The notes: generated from the sequence alone by a model not told the origin. 64,000 bases of DNA from Streptomyces sp. SN-593 (GCF_016756395.1 NZ_AP018365.1:558001-622000), one strand, 5' to 3'; counted from the stretch's first letter, positions 7,814 to 16,951 are shown. Numbers and translations are program-made.

Positions 7814-8775
7814 GCGCCGGTGCGGTGCTGCGGCCGCGCCGCGGCCCCAGGCGGGGGGCGGGCAGCGCGCCGCCGCGGTCCACCGCCGCGCGGCGCCGGG
7901 TGCTCGGCCTGGACCGGGACGCCTGGTTCCTCCTGCTGCCGGCGCTGATCCCGGTGCTGGTGCTGAGCGTGGGCCCGCTGCTGTACGGGATCTCGCTCGC
8001 CTTCACCGACGCCCAGTCCGGCGTCACCAGCTCCACGGCGTTCACCGGCGTCGACAACTTCAAGGAGCTGCGGCTCGACTCGCTCTTCTGGCAGTCCTTC
8101 CGGATCGGCCTGCTGTGGGCGGTGTGCGTCACCGTGCTGCAGTTCCTGATGTCGCTGGGGCTGGCGCTGCTGCTCAACCAGAACCTGCGGCTGCGCTGGC
8201 TGGCCCGCACCCTGGCCCTGGTGCCGTGGGCGATGCCCGAGGTGGTGGTCGGCATCATGTGGCGGCTGGTCTACAACCCCGACGCGGGCATCCTCAACAA
8301 CACCCTGCACCACCTGCACCTGACCGACGGCACCACGGACTGGCTGTCCAGCCTGTCGCTGGCGCTGCCCGCGGTGGTCGTGGTGGGCGTGTGGGCGGGC
8401 ATGCCGCAGACCACCGTGGTGCTGCTGGCGGGCCTCCAGAACGTCCCCCTGGAACTGCACGAGGCCGCCAGCCTGGACGGCGCCGGACTGTGGCGCCGGT
8501 TCACCACGGTGACCTGGCCGACCCTCCGGCCGGTGGTCCTGTCGATCACCGCGCTGAACTTCATCTGGAACTTCAACTCCTTCGGCCTGGTCTACGTGCT
8601 GACCAGCGGCGGGCCCGGCGGCAAGACCGAGCTGCCGATGCTCTTCGCCTACGACGAGGCGTTCCGCTACGGCCAGTTCGGCTACGCCGCCGCCATGGGC
8701 CTGGTGATGGTCGCGGTGATCGCCGTGCTGCTGGCCGTGTTCCTGCGCAACCGCCTGAAGGAGGACGAGTCATGA
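7810..8775 (+). CDS. sugar ABC transporter permease, MalF type
   Basis: 321 aa from the GTG at 7810, which overlaps the repressor stop (GTGA). Six membrane segments can be read, starting at W-F-L-L-L-P-A-L-I-P-V-L-V-L. The EAA loop, E-A-A-S-L-D-G-A-G-L-W-R-R-F, that docks the ATPase is intact. Members of this family import mono- and oligosaccharides with a partner permease and a binding lipoprotein, both of which follow. No ATPase gene is in the operon, so the complex probably uses a shared MsiK-type ATPase encoded elsewhere, as is usual in streptomycetes. Confidence 0.93.
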   Translation: MSAGAVLRPRRGPRRGAGSAPPRSTAARRRVLGLDRDAWFLLLPALIPVLVLSVGPLLYGISLAFTDAQSGVTSSTAFTGVDNFKELRLDSLFWQSFRIGLLWAVCVTVLQFLMSLGLALLLNQNLRLRWLARTLALVPWAMPEVVVGIMWRLVYNPDAGILNNTLHHLHLTDGTTDWLSSLSLALPAVVVVGVWAGMPQTTVVLLAGLQNVPLELHEAASLDGAGLWRRFTTVTWPTLRPVVLSITALNFIWNFNSFGLVYVLTSGGPGGKTELPMLFAYDEAFRYGQFGYAAAMGLVMVAVIAVLLAVFLRNRLKEDES

Positions 8776-9704
8776 GCGCGACCGACGCGGCCGGCCCGGC
8801 CGCCGTACCCGCTCCCCCGGCGCCCCCGCGGGCCCCCGCACCGGACGGCTCGCCGGGCGCGGGGCGGCGCACCGCCCGCCGCAGGGCGGGCCGCGCGGGG
8901 CAGTACCTCGCGCTGCTGTGCTACCTGGTCTTCCTGGCCTTCCCGCTGCTGTGGCTGGTCTCGACGGCGTTCAAGTCCCCGCAGGAGCTGGGCTCGGTGC
9001 ACCCGACGTGGCTGCCCCGGCACCCCACGCTCGACAACTTCCGGACCGCCTTCGACGAGCAGCCGCTGCTGCACTCCGCGCTCAACAGCCTGCTGATCGC
9101 CGGGATCTCCGCCGTCGTGTCGGTGGCGGTCGCGGTGCCCGCCGCGTACGCGATGGTGCGGTTCCGCTCGGTCGTCAGCCGGGCCGGCACCGGCTGGATC
9201 CTGGTCAGCCAGATGTTCCCTCTGGTGCTCGTCATCATCCCGCTGTTCATGGTCCTGAAGAACCTGCACCTGATCGACTCCCGGCTCGGCCTCGGCCTGG
9301 TCTACGTGGTGTGGACGCTGCCGTTCGCGCTGTGGATGCTCCAGGGCTACGTCCGGGCGGTGCCGGTCTCGCTGGAGGAGGCCGCCGCGATCGACGGGTG
9401 CAGCCGGGCCCGGGCGCTGCGCAGCGTGGTGCTGCCGCTGCTCACCCCCGGCCTGGTGGCCACGCTGATGTTCTCCTTCGTCACCGCGTGGAACGAGTTC
9501 TTCTTCGGCCTGGTCCTGCTCAAGTCCCCGGAGAAGCAGACGATGTCCGTGATCCTGACCCACTTCCTGGGCGCCGAGGGCGCCGCGGACCTCGGTCCGC
9601 TCGCCGCCGCGTCGGTGCTCGCCACACTGCCCAGCCTGCTGTTCTTCGCGCTGCTGCAAAAGCGCCTGGTCGGCGGCATGATGACCGGGGCGGTGAAGGG
9701 CTGA
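8772..9704 (+). CDS. sugar ABC transporter permease, MalG type
   Basis: 310 aa, starting at an ATG that overlaps the previous stop (ATGA). The first 40 residues are Ala/Pro-rich and probably disordered. Six hydrophobic segments follow, with the EAA motif E-E-A-A-A-I-D-G-C-S-R-A-R-A-L-R and the C-terminal G-G-M-M-T-G-A-V-K-G tail of MalG-type subunits. It pairs with the preceding permease to form the translocation pore in the cytoplasmic membrane. Confidence 0.93.
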   Translation: MSATDAAGPAAVPAPPAPPRAPAPDGSPGAGRRTARRRAGRAGQYLALLCYLVFLAFPLLWLVSTAFKSPQELGSVHPTWLPRHPTLDNFRTAFDEQPLLHSALNSLLIAGISAVVSVAVAVPAAYAMVRFRSVVSRAGTGWILVSQMFPLVLVIIPLFMVLKNLHLIDSRLGLGLVYVVWTLPFALWMLQGYVRAVPVSLEEAAAIDGCSRARALRSVVLPLLTPGLVATLMFSFVTAWNEFFFGLVLLKSPEKQTMSVILTHFLGAEGAADLGPLAAASVLATLPSLLFFALLQKRLVGGMMTGAVKG

Positions 9705-11029
9705 TGCGCCGACGCACCCTCCTGACCGGCGCCGCCGCGGCCGCCGCGGCGGCCGGATCCGGCTCGCTGCTGTCGGCCTGCGGGTCCTCCGCCGGCGGCG
9801 GCGCGCCCCGGCTGGACTTCCTGTCGCTGGCCTGGCAGACGGAGTCCGTCAAGGCCAACAAGGACCTGGTCGCGCAGTGGAACGCGCGGCACCCCGAGGT
9901 GCAGGTCCGCTACGTGCAGGGGAGCTGGGACGACGTCCACGACCAGTTGCTGACGTCCTTCGAGGGCGGCGCGGCCCCCGACATCATCCATGACGAGGGC
10001 GTCGACCTGACCGACTTCGGCTCCGGCGGCTACCTCGCCGACCTCACCGGGCTGCTGCCGGCGGCCCTGAAGAGCCGCATCCCGCAGAGCACCTGGGACA
10101 CCGCGCGGTTCGACGGCGCGCTGTACGGGGTGCCGTTCCTCCAGGAGCCGAAGGTCCTCCTGGCCAACCGCACGCTGCTGGCCGGGGCCGGCGTCCGGCT
10201 GCCGGACGCCGCGCACCCGTGGACCTGGCAGGAGTTCGAGGACATCTGCCGGGAGCTGTCCCACCACGGCGGCGGCTCCGCCGACCGCTACGGCACGGCC
10301 TGGCCGATGAGCTCGCCGGTCAGCCTGACGCTGAACCTGGCGCTGACCGACGGGGGCCGCATCCTCTACAAGGACGCGGGCGGCGACCGTACCGAGGTGC
10401 GCTTCGGCAGCGCCGACTCGGCGTTCGCCGAGCTGGTCCGCCGGCAGGTGGGGACCGACCGCTCCGCGCCCTCCAGCGCGCTGGCGCTCGGCGGCGGCGA
10501 CCTGCTGCCCGGGTTCTTCGCCGGGCGCTACGCGATGCTGCCGCTGGGCTTCTCCTACCGGCAGCAGGTCCAGCAGCAGGCTCCCGCGCACTTCGACTGG
10601 GTCACCCTGCCGCTGCCGGTCGGCCAGGGCGCGCCCGACGGCGGGCGGGCCCAGGGCGTCAGCCCGCAGACCCTCTCGGTGGCGAAGTCCTGCAAGCACC
10701 AGGAGGCGGCGGTGGAGTTCATCGACTTCATGACCCAGACCCCGCACCTGGTACGGCTCGCCCAGGGCGACTGGATGCCGCCCACGGGCACCGCCGCGCT
10801 GCGCGACCCCTCGCTGACCACGACGAAGCTCGGGTGGGACACCGGGATGGCGGTGTCGAAGTACCTCACCGCGTCGCCCGCGCTGAGCATGCGCGGCTAC
10901 CCGGAGTGGTCCGACAAGATCGCCACGCCGGCGCTCCAGCAGTACTACAGCGGCGCGATATCGCTGGACTCGCTGCGCGGCAAGCTCGTCCGCGACGGCA
11001 ACCGCGTCTTCGAGCGGTACCGGGGGTGA
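9704..11029 (+). CDS. sugar-binding lipoprotein of the ABC importer
   Basis: 441 aa. The ATG at 9704 overlaps the permease stop (TGATG). The signal MRRRTLLTG has a twin-arginine look and ends in the lipobox L-L-S-A-C, so the protein is exported and lipid-anchored to the outer face of the membrane. The mature part is a family-1 extracellular solute-binding fold (D-L-V-A-Q-W-N-A-R-H-P-E-V-Q-V, A-A-P-D-I-I-H-D-E-G, S-V-A-K-S-C-K-H-Q-E-A-A). The ligand is not readable from sequence. It is the last gene of the unit, closed by a strong terminator. Confidence 0.92.
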   Translation: MRRRTLLTGAAAAAAAAGSGSLLSACGSSAGGGAPRLDFLSLAWQTESVKANKDLVAQWNARHPEVQVRYVQGSWDDVHDQLLTSFEGGAAPDIIHDEGVDLTDFGSGGYLADLTGLLPAALKSRIPQSTWDTARFDGALYGVPFLQEPKVLLANRTLLAGAGVRLPDAAHPWTWQEFEDICRELSHHGGGSADRYGTAWPMSSPVSLTLNLALTDGGRILYKDAGGDRTEVRFGSADSAFAELVRRQVGTDRSAPSSALALGGGDLLPGFFAGRYAMLPLGFSYRQQVQQQAPAHFDWVTLPLPVGQGAPDGGRAQGVSPQTLSVAKSCKHQEAAVEFIDFMTQTPHLVRLAQGDWMPPTGTAALRDPSLTTTKLGWDTGMAVSKYLTASPALSMRGYPEWSDKIATPALQQYYSGAISLDSLRGKLVRDGNRVFERYRG

Positions 11030-11033
11030 GCGG

Positions 11034-11069
11034 GGTGCGGCGCGCCCGTCGGGACGGGCGCGCCGCACC
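11034..11069 (+). terminator. strong terminator after the ABC operon
   Basis: A 16-bp perfect stem (11034-11049 with 11054-11069; core GCGGCGCGCCCGT / ACGGGCGCGCCGC) with loop CGGG, five bases after the stop of the binding-protein gene. It separates the importer unit from the ADP-ribosylglycohydrolase unit. The following 198 bp (11070-11267) are Pro/Arg-codon-like low complexity with no promoter I can recognise. Confidence 0.88.
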
Positions 11070-11267
11070 GCCCGGCACCCTCCTCCCCTCCGTCCCCGCC
11101 GAAGGAGCCCGCACCGTGTTCCGCGCCCCGCACCCCACCCGTCGCCCCCGCACCGACTCCCGTCCCCGCGCCGCCCGCCCGCCGCCGCGCCGGGGCACCC
11201 CGGCACCCCGGCACCCGCAGCGCACGGCCACGCACCACACGCAGGACTCACCAGGAAACGGCACGGC

Positions 11268-12404
11268 ATGAGCACAACTCCCGCCTCCACCGGCGGCTTC
11301 GACCCCTCCGGTCCCCCGACCGCGGGCCCGTCCGGCACGGCGACCGCACCGCCGTCCGGCGACACCCGCCACCCCCGTCCCGTACCGGGCAGCCCCCGTG
11401 ACCACGCGCGCGGCGCGCTCACCGGGCTGGCCGTCGGCGACGCCCTCGGGGCGCCGGCCGAGAACATGAAGCCGTCCCAGATCCGGCGGCGCTGGGGCCG
11501 GATCGAGGACTTCGTCAGCGAGGACCCGGCCGGTACCGACGACACCGAGTACGCCATCCTGTCCGGCCTGCTGCTCGCCCGGTACGGCGCCGCGCTCACC
11601 ACCGGCGACGTCGAGGCGGCCTGGCACGTGTGGATCGCCGACCGCGACGAGGGGCCGTTCCGCGGTGCCGGGTTCAGCGAGCGCGGCACCCTGGAGAACC
11701 TGCGCCGCGGCCTGGCCTCGCCGATCACCGCGCAGCACCGCCACGCGTGGAGCGACGGCCTGGCGATGCGCGCGGCACCGTACGGCGTCTTCGCGGCGGG
11801 GCGGCCGGCCGAGGCCGCGCGGCTGGTCGCGATCGACGGCACGGTCAGCCACGAGGGCGAGGGGATCTACGGCGGCCAGGCGGTCGCGGCCGGGGTGGCC
11901 GCGGCGATGGCCGGCGGCGACTGCTCCGCGGTGATCACCGCCGCGCTGTCGGTGGTGCCCGAGGACTCCTGGACCGCGCGCTCGCTGCGGCGGGCGGTGA
12001 CCGTGGCCCGGCGGGTACGGCTCGACCCGGCGCTCGGCGTGCTCGACCGCGAGCGCGCGCTGCGCTCGGCCGTGGTGATCGGCGGCTACCCCTGGACCGA
12101 CCTCGCGCCCGAGGCGGTCGGCCTGGCGTTCGGCGCGTTCGCGCTGGCCGACGGCGAGTTCACCCGCTCGGTGCTCACCGCCGTCAACATGGGCCGCGAC
12201 GCCGACACCACCGCGGCGGTCGCCGGAGCGCTCGCCGGCACCCTCGGCGGGTACGGGGCGATCCCCGCGCGGTGGTCGGCCGCGATCAAGCCGGTGACCG
12301 GGAGCTGCCTGCCGGCCATGGCCGGCTACCACGTCCGCGACATCGCCGACCTGCTCGCCCCCGGCGAGCCGCTGCCCGGCCCGGCACAGCGGATCGCGTC
12401 ATGA
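11268..12404 (+). CDS. ADP-ribosylglycohydrolase family protein (paralogue A)
   Basis: 378 aa, DraG/ARH fold, an all-helical hydrolase with two Mg ions that cleaves N- or O-glycosidic bonds to ribose in ADP-ribosylated or other ribosylated substrates. The metal motifs are complete: G-D-A-L-G-A-P-A-E (57-65), T-D-D-T-E (90-94) and G-R-D311-A-D313-T-T near the C-terminus, followed by the family's A-G-A-L-A-G-T-L-G-G. The first 45 residues are a Pro/Ser/Thr-rich tail outside the fold. It is the first gene of a run in which nearly every stop overlaps the next start, so all products should be made together. The true substrate may be a small ribosyl compound rather than a protein, because a ribokinase ends the run; that is inference. 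Confidence 0.88.
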   Translation: MSTTPASTGGFDPSGPPTAGPSGTATAPPSGDTRHPRPVPGSPRDHARGALTGLAVGDALGAPAENMKPSQIRRRWGRIEDFVSEDPAGTDDTEYAILSGLLLARYGAALTTGDVEAAWHVWIADRDEGPFRGAGFSERGTLENLRRGLASPITAQHRHAWSDGLAMRAAPYGVFAAGRPAEAARLVAIDGTVSHEGEGIYGGQAVAAGVAAAMAGGDCSAVITAALSVVPEDSWTARSLRRAVTVARRVRLDPALGVLDRERALRSAVVIGGYPWTDLAPEAVGLAFGAFALADGEFTRSVLTAVNMGRDADTTAAVAGALAGTLGGYGAIPARWSAAIKPVTGSCLPAMAGYHVRDIADLLAPGEPLPGPAQRIAS

Positions 12405-13840
12405 GCGCCGCGACGAGGGCCGGCGGACGAAGCCGTCCCGTCGGCGACGGGCACGACGCGGAGGACGGCGGCCAGGCGCGGGACCGGGTGGCGCGGGAGC
12501 GGGTCGAGGGCCTGCTGCTCGGGCTCGCCGCCGGCGACGCCGCGGGGTGGCCGGCAGCGCGCCACCGCGCCGCGCGGATGCCGGAGTGGACGCGCCGGCT
12601 GACCCGCGAGCTGGACACGTTCGCGGAGCAGAACGCGACCACCACCCTGCCGGTGCCGATCGCCCTCAACCAGCCGCCGGAGCCGCTGCGGCTGGGGCCC
12701 TCGGACGACGCGGAGTGGGCGGCGTTCACCGCCGAGTCGGTGCTGTCCGCGCGCGGCGCGCTCCTCAGCGACCTCAGCCGCGACCGCCGGGTGCGGGCCG
12801 CGGTGGACCTGGCCTGGATGTCGCTGGCCGCCGAGATCTCCACGGCCGCCGCCCGCGCCGCGGAGGTGGAGTCCGCGGTGATCCCGCTGCGCGCCCGCAT
12901 CTCGGTGCGCGCCGGGCTCGGCAACCTCGCCACCGGGCTGCGGCCGCCCGCCACCGGACACGACAACCCGCACTTCTTCGACGACGCGGCGTGCGGACGC
13001 GCCTGCGTGCTCGCCGTGGTGCACCCCGGCGACCCGGCCGCGGCCGCCGACCTGGCGGAGTACGACGCGCGCTACACGCAGGACGGCGACGGCGTGCACG
13101 GCGCCCGGGCGATGGCAGCCGCGGTCGCGCTGGCGCTGGCCGGCGCGTCCGCCGAGGACTGCGTGCGGGCCGCGCTGGCCGAGCTGCCGGACGGCTCGGA
13201 GATCTCCCGCAACGCCGAGCACGCGGTCGCGCTCGCCCGGGCCGCGCGCGCCGCCGAACCCGACGGCCACGCGCGGGCGTTCGGCCTGGTCCCGCTGCTG
13301 GAACACCAGATCGTGGACCACGTCTACAGCTACGGCATCGCCGCCGCGGAGACGGTGCCGGTCGCGCTGGCCCTGGTGCTGGCCGCCGACGGCGCGGTGG
13401 CCGAGGCGGTGCCGGCCACCGCCTGCCTGTCGCGGGTGGCGGACTCCGCGCCCGCGCTGGCCGGCGCGCTGGCCGGCGCGCTCGGCGGCGCCGCCGGGCT
13501 GCCCGTCTCGTGGCGGGACGCGTGCCGGACCCTGCCGGGTTGCGCGCTGCCGCGGCTGGCGGGCACCGACCTGGTGGACCTGGCCGGGCGGCTGGCCGGC
13601 GTCGAACCGGAGACGGGCCCCTACGGGGTGGAGCGGACCGCACCGAACCCGTCGTCGTACGGCGACCCGCAGGCCGCGTTCGGCGCGCCTGCGACCGTAC
13701 CGGCGCCGGCGTCCGGGTCCGTCCCGGCCCCCGCCGCACCCGCACCCGCACCCGCACCCGCACCCGCACCGAACGCCGAGCCCCACGCCCCTGTCACGGA
13801 TGTCACGGAAGGACCCGGAAGCAATGAAACTCACGCTTGA
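12401..13840 (+). CDS. divergent ADP-ribosylglycohydrolase-like protein (paralogue B)
   Basis: 479 aa, overlapping paralogue A's stop by ATGA. The fold-defining segments are recognisable (G-L-L-L-G-L-A-A-G-D-A-A-G at 37-49, then H-F-F-D-D-A, and A-L-A-G-A-L-G-G at the end). The metal ligands have changed: T-D-D-T-E is S-D-D-A-E (101-105) and the C-terminal D-x-D-T/S is R-V-A-D-S-A, so one Asp is lost. It may be inactive or use one metal, perhaps as a structural partner of A, C or D. The last 60 residues are disordered and contain a Pro-Ala repeat coded by six CGCACC units. It has not been assigned a precise subfamily. Confidence 0.75.
   Translation: MSAATRAGGRSRPVGDGHDAEDGGQARDRVARERVEGLLLGLAAGDAAGWPAARHRAARMPEWTRRLTRELDTFAEQNATTTLPVPIALNQPPEPLRLGPSDDAEWAAFTAESVLSARGALLSDLSRDRRVRAAVDLAWMSLAAEISTAAARAAEVESAVIPLRARISVRAGLGNLATGLRPPATGHDNPHFFDDAACGRACVLAVVHPGDPAAAADLAEYDARYTQDGDGVHGARAMAAAVALALAGASAEDCVRAALAELPDGSEISRNAEHAVALARAARAAEPDGHARAFGLVPLLEHQIVDHVYSYGIAAAETVPVALALVLAADGAVAEAVPATACLSRVADSAPALAGALAGALGGAAGLPVSWRDACRTLPGCALPRLAGTDLVDLAGRLAGVEPETGPYGVERTAPNPSSYGDPQAAFGAPATVPAPASGSVPAPAAPAPAPAPAPAPNAEPHAPVTDVTEGPGSNETHA
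13735..13770 (+). repeat. hexanucleotide repeat CGCACC x6 inside paralogue B
   Basis: Six perfect CGCACC units encode an alternating Pro-Ala run in the C-terminal tail of paralogue B. Being a multiple of three, length changes would keep the frame. Confidence 0.9.
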
Positions 13841-14969
13841 GGACCGCATCACCGGCTGCCTGGTCGGCGCCGCTGTCGGCGACGCCCTCGGCGGCCCGGT
13901 CGAGGGCTGGACGCCCGAGCAGATCACGGAGCGGCACGGCGGCCGGGTCCGGGGCATCGTCGGCCCCTTCTACGAGCAGTGGCGCACCGCGCGACCCATC
14001 GCGCCGTACCACAAGGGCGACGGGCACGTCACCGACGACACCCTCATGACGCACGCCCTGGTGCGGGTCTACGCCGAGGTCCGCGACCACCTCGACGCGT
14101 ACAGCGTGGCCGACCACCTCGTGCCCGACCTGATCGGCACGCCGCGGTGGATTCCCGAGATGGAGGCGGAGGCGCTGCCGCTCCAGCGGATCTTCCTCGC
14201 CGAGAAGTGGATCGTGGCCCGGCTGCACTACGGCCACGTGGACCCGCGCGAGGCGGGTGTCGGCAACATCGTCAACTGCGGCGCCGCGATGTACATGGCG
14301 CCGGTGGGCGCGGTCAACGCCGGGAACCCCGCGGCCGCGTACACCGAGGCGCTGGAGGTGGCCGCGCCCCACCAGTCGTCGTACGGGCGGGAGGCCGCCG
14401 GCGTGTTCGCCGCAGCCGTCGCCGCGGCGTTCACGCCGGGGGCCACGGCCGCGTCCGTGGTCGAGGCCGCGCTCGGCCTCGCGAAGGACGGCACCCGGGC
14501 CGCGATAGAGGCGGTGTGCGAGCGGGCCGCCGGCCTCGACGACTGGGAGGCGGCGCTGGTGCCGCTGCGCGAGGCGGTCGCGCCCTTCGACACGGTCGGG
14601 CCGCGCTACCGCGAACCCTCGCTCGGCGCCCGCCGGCCCTCCCGGCTGCACGCCATCGAGGAGCTGCCGGTGGCGCTCGGCATGCTGCTGGTCGCGGGCG
14701 GCGGGTACGAGCGGGCCGTGCTCGGCTCGGTCAACTACGGCCGCGACTGCGACTCCATCGCCACGATGAGCGGCGCCATCGCCGGCGCGCTCGGCGGCAC
14801 CGGTGCGGTCCCCGCCGGGTGGAGCGACGAGGTGGCCCGCGCCAGCCGACTCGACCTGCACACGCCCGCGGCGGAGCTGGCCGCGGTCACCCGCGAGGTC
14901 TTCGACCTCGACACCGCCCGCCGCCGCGCCCACGAAGCGGCCTTCACGGCGCTGGCGGAGGTCCGATGA
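13824..14969 (+). CDS. ADP-ribosylglycohydrolase family protein (paralogue C)
   Basis: 381 aa. The ATG at 13824 (MKLTLEDRITG) is preferred to an in-frame ATG at 13800 because a GGAAG ribosome site precedes it and the family begins at this point; it overlaps paralogue B by 17 bp. Metal motifs are complete: V-G-D-A-L-G-G-P-V-E (18-27), T-D-D-T (70-73) and Y-G-R-D-C-D-S-I-A, followed by G-A-I-A-G-A-L-G-G. A central G-A-M-Y-M-A-P-V-G-A-V-N and H-Q-S-S-Y-G-R-E-A-A segment is typical of bacterial members acting on small substrates. It lacks the disordered tails of A, B and D, so it is the most compact of the four. Confidence 0.9.
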   Translation: MKLTLEDRITGCLVGAAVGDALGGPVEGWTPEQITERHGGRVRGIVGPFYEQWRTARPIAPYHKGDGHVTDDTLMTHALVRVYAEVRDHLDAYSVADHLVPDLIGTPRWIPEMEAEALPLQRIFLAEKWIVARLHYGHVDPREAGVGNIVNCGAAMYMAPVGAVNAGNPAAAYTEALEVAAPHQSSYGREAAGVFAAAVAAAFTPGATAASVVEAALGLAKDGTRAAIEAVCERAAGLDDWEAALVPLREAVAPFDTVGPRYREPSLGARRPSRLHAIEELPVALGMLLVAGGGYERAVLGSVNYGRDCDSIATMSGAIAGALGGTGAVPAGWSDEVARASRLDLHTPAAELAAVTREVFDLDTARRRAHEAAFTALAEVR

Positions 14970-16951
14970 GGCCCGCCTCCCCGGACCCGGCCGGTCCGGC
15001 CGCCCACCCGCACCCGTACGACGCCCCCGAGGCACCGGCCCGCCCCGCCGCCGGACTGCGGCCGGAAGCCGCGGGGCCGTACGAGGGCACCCCCGCGGAC
15101 GGCAGGGGTCCCGCGCGCGAGGACGGGCGCGTCCCGGCCGAGCGGGACGTCCCGGGCACGAGCCCGGCTCCCCCCGCCGGACCGCAGCCGGCCGGAGCGA
15201 CCGCGTACGGCGCCGCGCCGGCAGAGGCAGGCCACCCCGCCGACCGTGAGGCAGCGGCCGCACCGAGCGGCGGACCGGCCCCGCGGCACCGCCTCCCCGC
15301 GCACCCCGCCGCTCCCGGCCTCGCGGATCCCGGCCTCGCGGACCGCCTCGACCCGGCCGCCGAACGGACCGGCTCCGAGCGGACGGGCTCCGAACGGACC
15401 GGCGCCGCGCCGACGGGCGCCGCGTCCGCCGCCGGAGATCCCCTGCGGGTGACCTGGGTTCAGGTGGAGGACCTGGTCGGGCACGAACTGCGGCAGGCCG
15501 GTGAGGACGGGCGGGACGCGGCCGACGTGCGCGCGCGCTGGCTGGCCGCCGGCGGGCACCTCGCGCCGGAGTGGGCCGGGGCGTCGCCCGACCCCGCGGC
15601 CCCCGGGCTGCGCGCCCTCGCGGAGCAGTTGCTCGACGAACTGGCGTCGCTGCCGTCGCCGTTGGCGGAACGGGAGCCGACCGGGACCGCCGGCCTCCGC
15701 GCGGCCGTACCCGCCCCGCCCCGGGCGGCGCCGGTCGAGCGCCCGGACGCGCTGGCCGAGCGGCTGGAGGCGGCCTGGCTGGGCCGGGCGGTGGGCTGCG
15801 TGCTGGGCAAGCCCGTGGAGAAGCTGCCGCTCGACGGCATCCGGGCGATCGCGGTGTCCACCGGGAACTGGCCGCTGCGCGGCTACTTCACCGAGGTGGG
15901 CCTGGACCCGCGGGTCGCCGCCCGCTTCCCGTGGAACCGCCGCAGCCGCCCCACCTCGCTGGCCGAGAACATCGACGGGATGCCCGAGGACGACGACCTC
16001 AACTACCCGCTGCTCGGGCTGATGCTGCTGGAGGCGCACGGCCACGGCTTCGGCACGCGGGACGTGGCGCGGCTGTGGCTGGACGAGCTGCCCGCGGGCC
16101 GCACCTTCACCGCCGAGCGGATCGCGTACCGCAACCTGCTGGCGGGACTGGAGCCGCCGCGCACCGCCGAGTGGCGCAACCCGTTCCGGGAGTGGATCGG
16201 TGCGCTGATCCGGGCGGACGTCTTCGGCTGGACCCGCCCCGGCGACCCGGCCGCCGCGGCGGACGAGGCGCGGCGCGACGCCGTGCTGACCCACACCGCC
16301 AACGGCGTGTACGGGGCGATGTTCGCCGCCGCCGCGGTGGCCCGCGCGGCCGGTGGCGGCACCGACGTGCACGCCTGCCTGGCCGCGGGCCTGGACGTGG
16401 TGCCGCCCGCCTCCCGGCTGGCCGCCGCGGTCCGGCTCGGCATCGGCCTGGCCCGCGCCGAGCCGTCCGGCACCGCCGAGGGCTTCGCCACCGTCGTGGA
16501 CGAGCTGCACCGGCGCTTCCGGGGCCACCACTGGGTGCACGTCCTGCCCAACGTGGCGCTGCTCGCCGCCGCCCTCACCCATGCCGACGGCGACTTCGCC
16601 GGCTCCGTCTGCCGCGTCGTGTCGGGCGGTTGGGACACCGACTCGAACGGCGCGACGGCCGGGTCGGTCACGGGTCTGCTCGCGGGGTCGCCCGCCGCGC
16701 TGCCCGGCGAGTGGACCCGCCCGCTGAGGAACCGGCTGGCCAGCACGGTCGGCGGGTTCGACGGCATCGGCTTCGACGCGCTCGCCCGCCGTACCGCCGC
16801 GCTCGCCGTCCTGCCGACCGGTACGACCGGTACGACCGGGGCGGCCAGTACGACTGATGCGGCCGGTGCGGCCGGTCCGCATCCGCGGGGGCACGACGCT
16901 CCCGCGCACCGCGCCCCCGTCCGGGGCCCGTCCGAGGAGGACGCCCGATGA
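14966..16951 (+). CDS. ADP-ribosylglycohydrolase with long N-terminal extension (paralogue D)
   Basis: 661 aa, starting at the ATG overlapping paralogue C's stop. Residues 1-155 are Pro/Ala/Gly-rich and disordered, ending in three S-E-R-T-G-like repeats. Residues 158-235 form a separate small helical module (V-T-W-V-Q-V-E-D-L-V-G-H-E-L-R-Q-A). The catalytic domain starts near 265 (L-E-A-A-W-L-G-R-A-V-G-C-V-L-G-K-P-V-E) and has M-P-E-D-D-D-L-N-Y in place of T-D-D-T-E and a full G-G-W-D-T-D-S-N-G-A-T-A-G. The helical module resembles the N-terminal piece often seen in this subfamily; its role is unknown. It is translationally coupled to the ribokinase. Confidence 0.87.
   Translation: MRPASPDPAGPAAHPHPYDAPEAPARPAAGLRPEAAGPYEGTPADGRGPAREDGRVPAERDVPGTSPAPPAGPQPAGATAYGAAPAEAGHPADREAAAAPSGGPAPRHRLPAHPAAPGLADPGLADRLDPAAERTGSERTGSERTGAAPTGAASAAGDPLRVTWVQVEDLVGHELRQAGEDGRDAADVRARWLAAGGHLAPEWAGASPDPAAPGLRALAEQLLDELASLPSPLAEREPTGTAGLRAAVPAPPRAAPVERPDALAERLEAAWLGRAVGCVLGKPVEKLPLDGIRAIAVSTGNWPLRGYFTEVGLDPRVAARFPWNRRSRPTSLAENIDGMPEDDDLNYPLLGLMLLEAHGHGFGTRDVARLWLDELPAGRTFTAERIAYRNLLAGLEPPRTAEWRNPFREWIGALIRADVFGWTRPGDPAAAADEARRDAVLTHTANGVYGAMFAAAAVARAAGGGTDVHACLAAGLDVVPPASRLAAAVRLGIGLARAEPSGTAEGFATVVDELHRRFRGHHWVHVLPNVALLAAALTHADGDFAGSVCRVVSGGWDTDSNGATAGSVTGLLAGSPAALPGEWTRPLRNRLASTVGGFDGIGFDALARRTAALAVLPTGTTGTTGAASTTDAAGAAGPHPRGHDAPAHRAPVRGPSEEDAR

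Noticed and set aside
11070-11267. A 22-bp-type LacI operator in front of the glycohydrolase run
   Set aside because: No TGTAAACGTTTACA-like sequence is present in this spacer, so common control with the importer unit is only inferred.
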